DNA of 64,000 nt, taken from positions 223,350,331-223,414,330 of the forward strand of contig CM077034.1 in assembly GCA_039090855.1 (NCBI GenBank). Reading direction: 5' to 3'. The notes below the pieces were generated by a model. It did no database searches and was not told where the DNA came from. It saw nothing but the letters and a program-made list of their open reading frames with translations. The DNA is from Macrothele yani. Taxonomy: Eukaryota > Arthropoda > Arachnida > Araneae > Macrothelidae. Below, one piece after another: positions 1-14,549 of the stretch (its first letter is position 1; every line of letters starts with the position of its first letter). A program made the position numbers and the translations under genes.

Positions 1-2879
1 AATTTTGAACATGCCCCAAGGTAAAAAGATCAGATCTTATGGAGCTGTAGATACCTTCACCCCAAGTAGGTTTAAGAGTGCTGGTATAGCTTTAATCAAC
101 CCACAAATACAGTTTTGAACATGCTCCAAGGATAAGGGGGTTAGACCACATGGAGCTGTAGGTAATCCCTTGAAGATTTAAGTGACCCACAAATAGAGTA
201 TGGAACATGCTCCAAGGTAAGGGGATTTGACTACACTGAGCTGTAGAAGATTTAAGCGACCCACAAATACAATTTTGAACATGCCCCAAGGTAAAGGGAT
301 CAGATCTTATGGAGTTGTAGATACCCCCCTTCCCCCAAGTAGGTTTAAGAGTGCTGGTATCTAATCAACCCACAAATACAGTTTTGAACATGCTCCAAGG
401 ATAAGGGGGTTAGACCACATGGAGCTGTAGGTAATCCCTTGAAGATTTAAGTGACCCACAAATAGAGTATGGAACATGCTCCAAGGTAAGGGGATTTGAC
501 TACACTGAGCTGTAGAAGATTTAAGCGACCCACAAATACAATTTTGAACATGCCCCAAGGTAAAGGGATCAGATCTTATGGAGCTGTAGATACCCCCTTC
601 CCCCAAGTAGGTTTAAGAGTGCTGGTATAGCTTTAATCAACCCACAAATACAGTTTTGAACATGCTCCAAGGATAAGGGGGTTAGACCACATGGAGCTGT
701 AGGTAATCCCTTGAAGATTTAAGTGACCCACAAATAGAGTATGGAACATGCTCCAAGGTAAGGGGATTTGACTACACTGAGCTGTAGAAGATTTAAGCGA
801 CCCACAAATACAATTTTGAACATGCCCAAGGTAAAGGGATCAGATCTTATGAAGTTGTAGATACCCCCCCCCCCTTCCCCCAAGTAGGTTTAAGAGTGCT
901 GGTATAGCTTTAATCAACCCACAAATACAGTTTTGAACATGCTCCAAGGATAAGGGGGTTAGACCACATGGAGCTGTAGGTAATCCCTTGAAGATTTAAG
1001 TGACCCACAAATAGAGTATGGAACATGCTCCAAGGTAAGGGGATTTGACTACACTGAGCTGTAGAAGATTTAAGCGACCCACAAATACAATTTTGAACAT
1101 GCCCCAAGGTAAAGGGATCAGATCTTATGGAGCTGTAGATACCCCCTTCCCCCAAGTAGGTTTAAGAGTGCTGGTATAGCTTTAATCAACCCACAAATAC
1201 AGTTTTGAACATGCTCCAAGGATAAGGGGGTTAGACCACATGGAGCTGTAGGTAATCCCTTGAAGATTTAAGTGACCCACAAATAGAGTATGGAACATGC
1301 TCCAAGGTAAGGGGATTTGACTACACTGAGCTGTAGAAGATTTAAGCGACCCACAAATACAATTTTGAACATGCCCCAAGGTAAAGGGATCAGATCTTAT
1401 GGAGTTGTAGATACCCCCCCTTCCCCCCAAGTAGGTTTAAGAGTGCTGGTATAGCTTTAATCAACCCACAAATACAGTTTTGAACATGCTCCAAGGATAA
1501 GGGGGTTAGACCACATGGAGCTGTAGGTAATCCCTTGAAGATTTAAGTGACCCACAAATAGAGTATGGAACATGCTCCAAGGTAAGGGGATTTGACTACA
1601 CTGAGCTGTAGAAGATTTAAGCGACCCACAAATACAATTTTGAACATGCCCCAAGGTAAAAGGATCAGATCTTATGGAGCTGTAGATACCTTCCCCAAGT
1701 AGGTTTAAGAGTGCTGGTATAGCTTTAATCAACCCACAAATACAGTTTTGAACATGCTCCAAGGATAAGGGGGTTAGACCACATGGAGCTGTAGGTAATC
1801 CCTTGAAGATTTAAGTGACCCACAAATAGAGTATGGAACATGCTCCAAGGTAAGGGGATTTGACTACACTGAGCTGTAGAAGATTTAAGCGACCCACAAA
1901 TACAATTTTGAACATGCCCCAAGGTAAAGGGATCAGATCTTATGGAGCTGTAGATACCCCCTCCCCTTCCCCCCAAGTAGGTTTAAGAGTGCTGGTATAG
2001 CTTTAATCAACCCACAAATACAGTTTTGAACATGCTCCAAGGATAAGGGGGTTAGACCACATGGAGCTGTAGGTAATCCCTTGAAGATTTAAGTGACCCA
2101 CAAATAGAGTATGGAACATGCTCCAAGGTAAGGGGATTTGACTACACTGAGCTGTAGAAGATTTAAGCGACCCACAAATACAATTTTGAACATGCCCCAA
2201 GGTAAAGGGATCAGATCTTATGGAGTTGTAGATACCCCCCCCCCTTCCCCCAAGTAGGTTTAAGAGTGCTGGTATAGCTTTAATCAACCCACAAATACAG
2301 TTTTGAACATGCTCCAAGGATAAGGGGGTTAGACCACATGGAGCTGTAGGTAATCCCTTGAAGATTTAAGTGACCCACAAATAGAGTATGGAACATGCTC
2401 CAAGGTAAGGGGATTTGACTACACTGAGCTGTAGAAGATTTAAGCGACCCACAAATACAATTTTGAACATGCCCCAAGGTAAAAGGGATCAGATCTTATG
2501 GAGCTGTAGATACCCCCCTTCCCCCCCAAGTAGGTTTAAGAGTGCTGGTATAGCTTTAATCAACCCACAAATACAGTTTTGAACATGCTCCAAGGATAAG
2601 GGGGTTAGACCACATGGAGCTGTAGGTAATCCCTTGAAGATTTAAGTGACCCACAAATAGAGTATGGAACATGCTCCAAGGTAAGGGGATTTGACTACAC
2701 TGAGCTGTAGAAGATTTAAGCGACCCACAAATACAATTTTGAACATGCCCCAAGGTAAAGGGATCAGATCTAATGGAGTTGTAGATCCCCCCCCTTCCGC
2801 CCAAGTAGGTTTAAGAGTGCTGGTATAGCTTTAATCAACCCACAAATACAGTTTTGAACATGCTCCAAGGATAAGGGGG

Positions 2880-3070
2880 TTAGACCACATGGAGCTGTAG
2901 GTAATCCCCTTGAAGCTTTAAGTGACCCACAAATAGAGTATGGAACATGCTCCAGTTAAGGGGATTTGACTACACTGAGCTGTAGAAGATTTAAGCGACC
3001 CACAAATACAATGTGGAACATGCCCCAAGGTAAAAGGATCAGATCTTATGGAGCTGTAGATACCTTCCCC
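2880..3070. repeat. diverged variant unit of the 270-bp satellite (copy 1)
   Basis: This unit carries linked variants: GAAGCTTTAAG in place of GAAGATTTAAG, a shortened CTCCAGTTAAGG, and AATGTGGAAC in place of AATTTTGAAC. The same combination recurs near 4790-4930 and 13530-13660. Confidence 0.85.
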
Positions 3071-4759
3071 CAAGTAGGTTTAAGAGTGCTGGTATAGCGT
3101 TAATCAACCCACAAATACAGTTTTGAACATGCTCCAAGGATAAGGGGGTTAGACCACATGGAGCTGTAGGTAATCCCTTGAAGATTTAAGTGACCCACAA
3201 ATAGAGTATGGAACATGCTCCAAGGTAAGGGATTTGACTACACTGAGCTGTAGAAGATTTAAGCGACCCACAAATACAATTTTGAACATGCCCCAAGGTA
3301 AAGGGATCAGATCTTATGGAGTTGTAGATACCCCCCCCCTTCCCCCAAGTAGGTTTAAGAGTGCTGGTATAGCTTTAATCAACCCACAAATACAGTTTTG
3401 AACATGCTCCAAGGATAAGGGGGTTAGACCACATGGAGCTGTAGGTAATCCCTTGAAGATTTAAGTGACCCACAAATAGAGTATGGAACATGCTCCAAGG
3501 TAAGGGGATTTGACTACACTGAGCTGTAGAAGATTTAAGCGACCCACAAATACAATTTTGAACATGCCCCAAGGTAAAAGGATCAGATCTTATGGAGCTG
3601 TAGATACCTTCCCCCAAGTAGGTTTAAGAGTGCTGGTATAGCTTTAATCAACCCACAAATACAGTTTTGAACATGCTCCAAGGATAAGGGGGTTAGACCA
3701 CATGGAGCTGTAGGTAATCCCTTGAAGATTTAAGTGACCCACAAATAGAGTATGGAACATGCTCCAAGGTAAGGGGATTTGACTACACTGAGCTGTAGAA
3801 GATTTAAGCGACCCACAAATACAATTTTGAACATGCCCCAAGGTAAAGGGATCAGATCTTATGGAGTTGTAGATACCCCCCTTCCCCCAAGTAGGTTTAA
3901 GAGTGCTGGTATAGCTTTAATCAACCCACAAATAAAGTTTTGAACATGCTCCAAGGATAAGGGGGTTAGACCACATGGAGCTGTAGGTAATCCCTTGAAG
4001 ATTTAAGTGACCCACAAATAGAGTATGGAACATGCTCCAAGGTAAGGGGATTTGACTACACTGAGCTGTAGAAGATTTAAGCGACCCACAAATACAATTT
4101 TGAACATGCCCCAAGGTAAAGGGATCAGATCTTATGGAGTTGTAGATACCCCCCCCTTCACCCCAAGTAGGTTTAAGAGTGCTGGTATAGCTTTAATCAA
4201 CCCACAAATACAGTTTTAAACATGCTCCAAGGATAAGGGGGTTAGACCACATGGAGCTGTAGGTAATCCCTTGAAGATTTAAGTGACCCACAAATAGAGT
4301 ATGGAACATGCTCCAAGGTAAGGGGATTTGACTACACTGAGCTGTAGAAGATTTAAGCCACCCACAAATACAATTTTGAACATGCCCCAAGGTAAAGGGA
4401 TCAGATCTTATGGAGTTGTAGATACCCCCCTTCCCCCCAAGTAGGTTTAAGAGTGCTGGTATAGCTTTAATCAACCCACAAATACAGTTTTGAACATGCT
4501 CCAAGGATAAGGGGGTTAGACCACATGGAGCTGTAGGTAATCCCTTGAAGATTTAAGTGACCCACAAATAGAGTATGGAACATGCTCCAAGGTAAGGGGA
4601 TTTGACTACACTGAGCTGTAGAAGATTTAAGCGACCCACAAATACAATTTTGAACATGCCCCAAGGTAAAGGGATCAGATCTTATGGAGTTGTAGATCCC
4701 CCCTTCCGCCCAAGTAGGTTTAAGAGTGCTGGTATAGCTTTAATCAACCCACAAATACA

Positions 4760-4975
4760 GTTTTGAACATGCTCCAAGGATAAATGGGTTAGACCACATG
4801 GAGCTGTAGGTAATCCCCTGAAGCTTTAAGTGACCCACAAATAGAGTATGGAACATGCTCCAGTTAAGGGGATTTGACTACACTGAGCTGTAGAAGATTT
4901 AAGCGACCCACAAATACAATGTGGAACATGCCCCAAGGTAAAAGGATCAGATCTTATGGAGCTGTAGATACCTTC
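4760..4975. repeat. diverged variant unit of the 270-bp satellite (copy 2)
   Basis: Same linked variants as the unit near 2.9 kb, plus GATAAATGGG in place of GATAAGGGG. It lies about 1.91 kb (seven units) to the right of the first variant unit. Confidence 0.85.
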
Positions 4976-7900
4976 CCCCAAGTAGGTTTAAGAGTGCTGG
5001 TATAGCTTTAATCAACCCACAAATACAGTTTTGAACATGCTCCAAGGATAAGGGGTTAGACCACATGGAGCTGTAGGTAATCCCTTGAAGATTTAAGTGA
5101 CCCACAAATAGAGTATGGAACATGCTCCAAGGTAAGGGGATTTGACTACACTGAGCTGTAGAAGATTTAAGCGACCCACAAATACAATTTTGAACATGCC
5201 CCAAGGTAAAGGGATCAGATCTTATGGAGCTGTAGATACCTTCACCCCAAGTAGGTTTAAGAGTGCTGGTATAGCTTTAATCAACCCACAAATACAGTTT
5301 TGAACATGCTCCAAGGATAAGGGGTTAGACCACATGGAGCTGTAGGTAATCCCTTGAAGATTTAAGTGACCCACAAATAGAGTATGGAACATGCTCCAAG
5401 GTAAGGGGATTTGACTACACTGAGCTGTAGAAGATTTAAGCGACACACAAATACAATTTTGAACATGACCCAAGGTAAAAGGATCAGATCTTATGGAGCT
5501 GTAGATACCTTCCCCCCAAGTAGGTTTAAGAGTGCTGGTATAGCTTTAATCAACCCACAAATACAGTTTTGAACATGCTCCAAGGATAAGGGGTTAGACC
5601 ACATGGAGCTGTAGGTAATCCCTTGAAGATTTAAGTGACCCACAAATAGAGTATGGAACATGCTCCAAGGTAAGGGGATTTGACTACACTGAGCTGTAGA
5701 AGATTTAAGCGACCCACAAATACAATTTTGAACATGCCCCAAGGTAAAGGGATCAGATCTTATGGAGCTGTAGATACCCCCCCCCCTTCCGCCCCAAGTA
5801 GGTTTAAGAGTGCTGGTATAGCTTTAATCAACCCACAAATACAGTTTTGAACATGCTCCAAGGATAAGGGGGTTAGACCACATGGAGCTGTAGGTAATCC
5901 CTTGAAGATTTAAGTGACCCACAAATAGAGTATGGAACATGCTCCAAGGTAAGGGGATTTGACTACACTGAGCTGTAGAAGATTTAAGCGACCCACAAAT
6001 ACAATTTTGAACATGCCCCAAGGTAAAGGGATCAGATCTTATGGAGTTGTAGATACCCTTCCCCCTTCCCCCAAGTAGGTTTAAGAGTGCTGGTATAGCT
6101 TTAATCAACCCACAAATACAGTTTTGAACATGCTCCAAGGATAAGGGGGTTAGACCACATGGAGCTGTAGGTAATCCCTTGAAGATTTAAGTGACCCACA
6201 AATAGAGTATGGAACATGCTCCAAGGTAAGGGGATTTGACTACACTGAGCTGTAGAAGATTTAAGCGACCCACAAATACAATTTTGAACATGCCCCAAGG
6301 TAAAGGGATCAGATCTTATGGAGTTGTAGATACCCCCCTTCCCCCAAGTAGGTTTAAGAGTGCTGGTATAGCTTTAATCAACCCACAAATACAGTTTTGA
6401 ACATGCTCCAAGGATAAGGGGTTAGACCACATGGAGCTGTAGGTAATCCCTTGAAGATTTAAGTGACCCACAAATAGAGTATGGAACATGCTCCAAGGTA
6501 AGGGGATTTGACTACACTGAGCTGTAGAAGATTTAAGCGACCCACAAATACAATTTTGAACATGCCCCAAGGTAAAGGGATCAGATCTTATGGAGTTGTA
6601 GATACCCCCCCTTCCCCCAAGTAGGTTTAAGAGTGCTGGTATAGCTTTAATCAACCCACAAATACAGTTTTGAACATGCTCCAAGGATAAGGGGGTTAGA
6701 CCACATGGAGCTGTAGGTAATCCCTTGAAGATTTAAGTGACCCACAAATAGAGTATGGAACATGCTCCAAGGTAAGGGGATTTGACTACACTGAGCTGTA
6801 GAAGATTTAAGCCACCCACAAATACAATTTTGAACATGCCCCAAGGTAAAGGGATCAGATCTTATGGAGTTGTAGATACCCCCCTTCCCCCCAAGTAGGT
6901 TTAAGAGTGCTGGTATAGCTTTAATCAACCCACAAATACAGTTTTGAACATGCTCCAAGGATAAGGGGTTAGACCACATGGAGCTGTAGGTAATCCCTTG
7001 AAGATTTAAGTGACCCACAAATAGAGTATGGAACATGCTCCAAGGTAAGGGGATTTGACTACACTGAGCTGTAGAAGATTTAAGCGACCCACAAATACAA
7101 TTTTGAACATGCCCCAAGGTAAAGGGATCAGATCTTATGGAGTTGTAGATACCTTCACGCCCAAGTAGGTTTAAGAGTGCTGGTATAGCTTTAATCAACC
7201 CACAAATACAGTTTTGAACATGCTCCAAGGATAAGGGGTTAGACCACATGGAGCTGTAGGTAATCCCTTGAAGATTTAAGTGACCCACAAATAGAGTATG
7301 GAACATGCTCCAAGGTAAGGGGATTTGACTACACTGAGCTGTAGAAGATTTAAGCGACCCACAAATACAATTTTGAACATGCCCCAAGGTAAAAGGATCA
7401 GATCTTATGGAGCTGTAGATACCCCCCTTCCCCCCAAGTAGGTTTAAGAGTGCTGGTATAGCTTTAATCAACCCACAAATACAGTTTTGAACATGCTCCA
7501 AGGATAAGGGGTTAGACCACATGGAGCTGTAGGTAATCCCTTGAAGATTTAAGTGACCCACAAATAGAGTATGGAACATGCTCCAAGGTAAGGGGATTTG
7601 ACTACACTGAGCTGTAGAAGATTTAAGCGACCCACAAATACAATTTTGAACATGCCCCAAGGTAAAAGGATCAGATCTTATGGAGCTGTAGATACCTTCA
7701 CCCCAAGTAGGTTTAAGAGTGCTGGTATAGCTTTAATCAACCCACAAATACAGTTTTGAACATGCTCCAAGGATAAGGGGGTTAGACCACATGGAGCTGT
7801 AGGTAATCCCTTGAAGATTTAAGTGACCCACAAATAGAGTATGGAACATGCTCCAAGGTAAGGGGATTTGACTACACTGAGCTGTAGAAGATTTAAGCGA

Positions 7901-10900
7901 CCCACAAATACAATTTTGAACATGCCCCAAGGTAAAAGGATCAGATCTTATGGAGCTGTAGATATCCCCCAAGTAGGTTTAAGAGTGCTGGTATAGCTTT
8001 AATCAACCCACAAATACAGTTTTGAACATGCTCCAAGGATAAGGGGGTTAGACCACATGGAGCTGTAGGTAATCCCTTGAAGATTTAAGTGACCCACAAA
8101 TAGAGTATGGAACATGCTCCAAGGTAAGGGGATTTGACTACACTGAGCTGTAGAAGATTTAAGCGACCCACAAATACAATTTTGAACATGCCCCAAGGTA
8201 AAGGGATCAGATCTTATGGAGCTGTAGATACCCCCCCCCCCTTCCGCCCAAGTAGGTTTAAGAGTGCTGGTATAGCTTTAATCAACCCACAAATACAGTT
8301 TTGAACATGCTCCAAGGATAAGGGGGTTAGACCACATGGAGCTGTAGGTAATCCCTTGAAGATTTAAGTGACCCACAAATAGAGTATGGAACATGCTCCA
8401 AGGTTAAGGGATTTGACTACACTGAGCTGTAGAAGATTTAAGCGACCCACAAATACAATTTTGAACATGCCCCAAGGTAAAAGGATCAGATCTTATGGAG
8501 CTGTAGATACCCTTCCCCCAAGTAGGTTTAAGAGTGCTGGTATAGCTTTAATCAACCCACAAATACAGTTTTGAACATGCTCCAAGGATAAGGGGGTTAG
8601 ACCACATGGAGCTGTAGGTAATCCCTTGAAGATTTAAGTGACCCACAAATAGAGTATGGAACATGCTCCAAGGTAAGGGGATTTGACTACACTGAGCTGT
8701 AGAAGATTTAAGCGACCCACAAATACAATTTTGAACATGCCCCAAGGTAAAGGGATCAGATCTTATGGAGTTGTAGATACCCTTCCCCCTTCCCCCCAAG
8801 TAGGTTTAAGAGTGCTGGTATAGCTTTAATCAACCCACAAATACAGTTTTGAACATGCTCCAAGGATAAGGGGGTTAGACCACATGGAGCTGTAGGTAAT
8901 CCCTTGAAGATTTAAGTGACCCACAAATAGAGTATGGAACATGCTCCAAGGTAAGGGGATTTGACTACACTGAGCTGTAGAAGATTTAAGCGACCCACAA
9001 ATACAATTTTGAACATGCCCCAAGGTAAAGGGATCAGATCTTATGGAGCTGTAGATACCTTCCCCCCAAGTAGGTTTAAGAGTGCTGGTATAGCTTTAAT
9101 CAACCCACAAATACAGTTTTGAACATGCTCCAAGGATAAGGGGGTTAGACCACATGGAGCTGTAGGTAATCCCTTGAAGATTTAAGTGACCCACAAATAG
9201 AGTATGGAACATGCTCCAAGGTAAGGGGATTTGACTACACTGAGCTGTAGAAGATTTAAGCGACCCACAAATACAATTTTGAACATGCCCCAAGGTAAAG
9301 GGATCAGATCTTATGGAGTTGTAGATACCCCCCTTCCCCCAAGTAGGTTTAAGAGTGCTGGTATAGCTTTAATCAACCCACAAATACAGTTTTGAACATG
9401 CTCCAAGGATAAGGGGGTTAGACCACATGGAGCTGTAGGTAATCCCTTGAAGATTTAAGTGACCCACAAATAGAGTATGGAACATGCTCCAAGGTAAGGG
9501 GATTTGACTACACTGAGCTGTAGAAGATTTAAGCGACCCACAAATACAATTTTGAACATGCCCCAAGGTAAAGGGATCAGATCTTATAGAGTTGTAGATA
9601 CCCCCCTTCCCCCAAGTAGGTTTAAGAGTGCTGGTATAGCTTTAATCAACCCACAAATACAGTTTTGAACATGCTCCAAGGATAAGGGGGTTAGACCACA
9701 TGGAGCTGTAGGTAATCCCTTGAAGATTTAAGTGACCCACAAATAGAGTATGGAACATGCTCCAAGGTAAGGGGATTTGACTACACTGAGCTGTAGAAGA
9801 TTTAAGCGACCCACAAATACAATTTTGAACATGCCCCAAGGTAAAGGGATCAGATCTTATGGAGTTGTAGATACCCCCCTTCCCCCAAGTAGGTTTAAGA
9901 GTGCTGGTATAGCTTTAATCAACCCACAAATACAGTTTTGAACATGCTCCAAGGATAAGGGGGTTAGACCACATGGAGCTGTAGGTAATCCCTTGAAGAT
10001 TTAAGTGACCCACAAATAGAGTATGGAACATGCTCCAAGGTAAGGGGATTTGACTACACTGAGCTGTAGAAGATTTAAGCGACCCACAAATACAATTTTG
10101 AACATGCCCCAAGGTAAAGGGATCAGATCTTATGGAGTTGTAGATACCCCCCCCTTCCCCCCAAGTAGGTTTAAGAGTGCTGGTATAGCTTTAATCAACC
10201 CACAAATACAGTTTTGAACATGCTCCAAGGATAAGGGGGTTAGACCACATGGAGCTGTAGGTAATCCCTTGAAGATTTAAGTGACCCACAAATAGAGTAT
10301 GGAACATGCTCCAAGGTAAGGGGATTTGACTACACTGAGCTGTAGAAGATTTAAGCGACCCACAAATACAATTTTGAACATGCCCCAAGGTAAAAGGATC
10401 AGATCTTATGGAGCTGTAGATACCTTCCCCCCAAGTAGGTTTAAGAGTGCTGGTATAGCTTTAATCAACCCACAAATACAGTTTTGAACATGCTCCAAGG
10501 ATAAGGGGGTTAGACCACATGGAGCTGTAGGTAATCCCTTGAAGATTTAAGTGACCCACAAATAGAGTATGGAACATGCTCCAAGGTAAGGGGATTTGAC
10601 TACACTGAGCTGTAGAAGATTTAAGCGACCCACAAATACAATTTTGAACATGCCCCAAGGTAAAAGGATCAGATCTTATGGAGCTGTAGATACCCCCCTT
10701 CCCCCCAAGTAGGTTTAAGAGTGCTGGTATAGCTTTAATCAACCCACAAATACAGTTTTGAACATGCTCCAAGGATAAGGGGTTAGACCACATGGAGCTG
10801 TAGGTAATCCCTTGAAGATTTAAGTGACCCACAAATAGAGTATGGAACATGCTCCAAGGTAAGGGGATTTGACTACACTGAGCTGTAGAAGATTTAAGCG

Positions 10901-13489
10901 ACCCACAAATACAATTTTGAACATGCCCCAAGGTAAAGGGATCAGATCTTATGGAGTTGTAGATACCCCCCCCCTTCCCCCAAGTAGGTTTAAGAGTGCT
11001 GGTATAGCTTTAATCAACCCACAAATACAGTTTTGAACATGCTCCAAGGATAAGGGGGTTAGACCACATGGAGCTGTAGGTAATCCCTTGAAGATTTAAG
11101 TGACCCACAAATAGAGTATGGAACATGCTCCAAGGTAAGGGGATTTGACTACACTGAGCTGTAGAAGATTTAAGCGACCCACAAATACAATTTTGAACAT
11201 GCCCCAAGGTAAAGGGATCAGATCTTATGGAGTTGTAGATACCCCCCTTCCCCCCAAGTAGGTTTAAGAGTGCTGGTATAGCTTTAATCAACCCACAAAT
11301 ACAGTTTTGAACATGCTCCAAGGATAAGGGGGTTAGACCACATGGAGCTGTAGGTAATCCCTTGAAGATTTAAGTGACCCACAAATAGAGTATGGAACAT
11401 GCTCCAAGGTAAGGGGATTTGACTACACTGAGCTGTAGAAGATTTAAGCGACCCACAAATACAATTTTGAACATGCCCCAAGGTAAAGGGATCAGATCTT
11501 ATGGAGTTGTAGATACCCCCCCCCCTTCCCCCAAGTAGGTTTAAGAGTGCTGGTATAGCTTTAATCAACCCACAAATACAGTTTTGAACATGCTCCAAGG
11601 ATAAGGGGTTAGACCACATGGAGCTGTAGGTAATCCCTTGAAGATTTAAGTGACCCACAAATAGAGTATGGAACATGCTCCAAGGTAAGGGGATTTGACT
11701 ACACTGAGCTGTAGAAGATTTAAGCGACCCACAAATACAATTTTGAACATGCCCCAAGGTAAAGGGATCAGATCTTATGGAGCTGTAGATACCTTCCCCC
11801 AAGTAGGTTTAAGAGTGCTGGTATAGCGTTAATCAACCCACAAATACAGTTTTGAACATGCTCCAAGGATAAGGGGGTTAGACCACATGGAGCTGTAGGT
11901 AATCCCTTGAAGATTTAAGTGACCCACAAATAGAGTATGGAACATGCTCCAAGGTAAGGGGATTTGACTACACTGAGCTGTAGAAGATTTAAGCGACCCA
12001 CAAATACAATTTTGAACATGCCCCAAGGTAAAAGGATCAGATCTTATGGAGCTGTAGATACCTTCCCCCCAAGTAGGTTTAAGAGTGCTGGTATAGCTTT
12101 AATCAACCCACAAATACAGTTTTGAACATGCTCCAAGGATAAGGGGGTTAGACCACATGGAGCTGTAGGTAATCCCTTGAAGATTTAAGTGACCCACAAA
12201 TAGAGTATGGAACATGCTCCAAGGTAAGGGGATTTGACTACACTGAGCTGTAGAAGATTTAAGCGACCCACAAATACAATTTTGAACATGCCCCAAGGTA
12301 AAAAGATCAGATCTTATGGAGCTGTAGATACCTTCACCCCAAGTAGGTTTAAGAGTGCTGGTATAGCTTTAATCAACCCACAAATACAGTTTTGAACATG
12401 CTCCAAGGATAAGGGGGTTAGACCACATGGAGCTGTAGGTAATCCCTTGAAGATTTAAGTGACCCACAAATAGAGTATGGAACATGCTCCAAGGTAATAG
12501 GATTTGACTACACTGAGCTGTAGAAGATTTAAGCGACCCACAAATACAATTTTGAACATGCCCCAAGGTAAAGGGATCAGATCTTATGGAGTTGTAGATA
12601 CCCCCCTTCCCCCCAAGTAGGTTTAAGAGTGCTGGTATAGCTTTAATCAACCCACAAATACAGTTTTGAACATGCTCCAAGGATAAGGGGGTTAGACCAC
12701 ATGGAGCTGTAGGTAATCCCTTGAAGATTTAAGTGACCCACAAATAGAGTATGGAACATGCTCCAAGGTAAGGGGATTTGACTACACTGAGCTGTAGAAG
12801 ATTTAAGCGACCCACAAATACAATTTTGAACATGCCCCAAGGTAAAGGGATCAGATCTTATGGAGTTGTAGATACCCCCCCTTCCCCCCAAGTAGGTTTA
12901 AGAGTGCTGGTATAGCTTTAATCAACCCACAAATACAGTTTTGAACATGCTCCAAGGATAAGGGGGTTAGACCACATGGAGCTGTAGGTAATCCCTTGAA
13001 GATTTAAGTGACCCACAAATAGAGTATGGAACATGCTCCAAGGTAAGGGGATTTGACTACACTGAGCTGTAGAAGATTTAAGCGACCCACAAATACAATT
13101 TTGAACATGCCCCAAGGTAAAGGGATCAGATCTTATGGAGTTGTAGATACCCCCCTTCCCCCAAGTAGGTTTAAGAGTGCTGGTATAGCTTTAATCAACC
13201 CACAAATACAGTTTTGAACATGCTCCAAGGATAAGGGGGTTAGACCACATGGAGCTGTAGGTAATCCCTTGAAGATTTAAGTGACCCACAAATAGAGTAT
13301 GGAACATGCTCCAAGGTAAGGGGATTTGACTACACTGAGCTGTAGAAGATTTAAGCGACCCACAAATACAATTTTGAACATGCCCCAAGGTAAAAGGGAT
13401 CAGATCTTATGGAGTTGTAGATACCCCCCCCTTCCGCCCAAGTAGGTTTAAGAGTGCTGGTATAGCTTTAATCAACCCACAAATACAGT

Positions 13490-13700
13490 TTTGAACATGC
13501 TCCAAGGATAAATGGGTTAGACCACATGGAGCTGTAGGTAATCCCTTGAAGCTTTAAGTGACCCACAAATAGAGTATGGAACATGCTCCAAGTTAAGGGG
13601 ATTTGACTACACTGAGCTGTAGAAGATTTAAGCGACCCACAAATACAATGTGGAACATGCCCCAAGGTAAAAGGATCAGATCTTATGGAGCTGTAGATAC
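13490..13700. repeat. diverged variant unit of the 270-bp satellite (copy 3)
   Basis: Same linked variants as the units at 2.9 and 4.8 kb, including GATAAATGGG and AATGTGGAAC. It lies about 8.73 kb (32 units) to the right of copy 2. Confidence 0.85.
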
Positions 13701-14549
13701 CTTCCCCCCAAGTAGGTTTAAGAGTGCTGGTATAGCATTAATCAACCCACAAATACAGTTTTGAACATGCTCCAAGGATAAGGGGGTTAGACCACATGGA
13801 GCTGTAGGTAATCCCTTGAAGATTTAAGTGACCCACAAATAGAGTATGGAACATGCTCCAAGGTAAGGGGATTTGACTACACTGAGCTGTAGAAGATTTA
13901 AGCGACCCACAAATACAATTTTGAACATGCCCCAAGGTAAAGGGATCAGATCTTATGGAGCTGTAGATACCTTCACCCCAAGTAGGTTTAAGAGTGCTGG
14001 TATAGCTTTAATCAACCCACAAATACAGTTTTGAACATGCTCCAAGGATAAGGGGGTTAGACCACATGGAGCTGTAGGTAATCCCTTGAAGATTTAAGTG
14101 ACCCACAAATAGAGTATGGAACATGCTCCAAGGTAAGGGGATTTGACTACACTGAGCTGTAGAAGATTTAAGCGACCCACAAATACAATTTTGAACATGC
14201 CCCAAGGTAAAGGGATCAGATTTTATGGAGTTGTAGATACCCCCCTTCCCCCAAGTAGGTTTAAGAGTGCTGGTATAGCTTTAATCAACCCACAAATACA
14301 GTTTTGAACATGCTCCAAGGATAAGGGGGTTAGACCACATGGAGCTGTAGGTAATCCCTTGAAGATTTAAGTGACCCACAAATAGAGTATGAAACATGCT
14401 CCAAGGTAAGGGGATTTGACTACACTGAGCTGTAGAAGATTTAAGCGACCCACAAATACAATTTTGAACATGCCCCAAGGTAAAGGGATCAGATCTTATG
14501 GAGCTGTAGATACCTTCCCCCCAAGTAGGTTTAAGAGTGCTGGTATAGC

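Noticed and set aside
6647..7660. 337-codon minus-strand open frame in the 270-bp satellite
   Set aside because: It exists only because four adjacent units have lengths divisible by three. The same peptide recurs broken in all other units, and no start, splice or codon signal supports a gene.
8386..8574. 62-codon plus-strand frame in the satellite
   Set aside because: Caused by a local GGTTAAGGG variant within one unit; pure satellite sequence.
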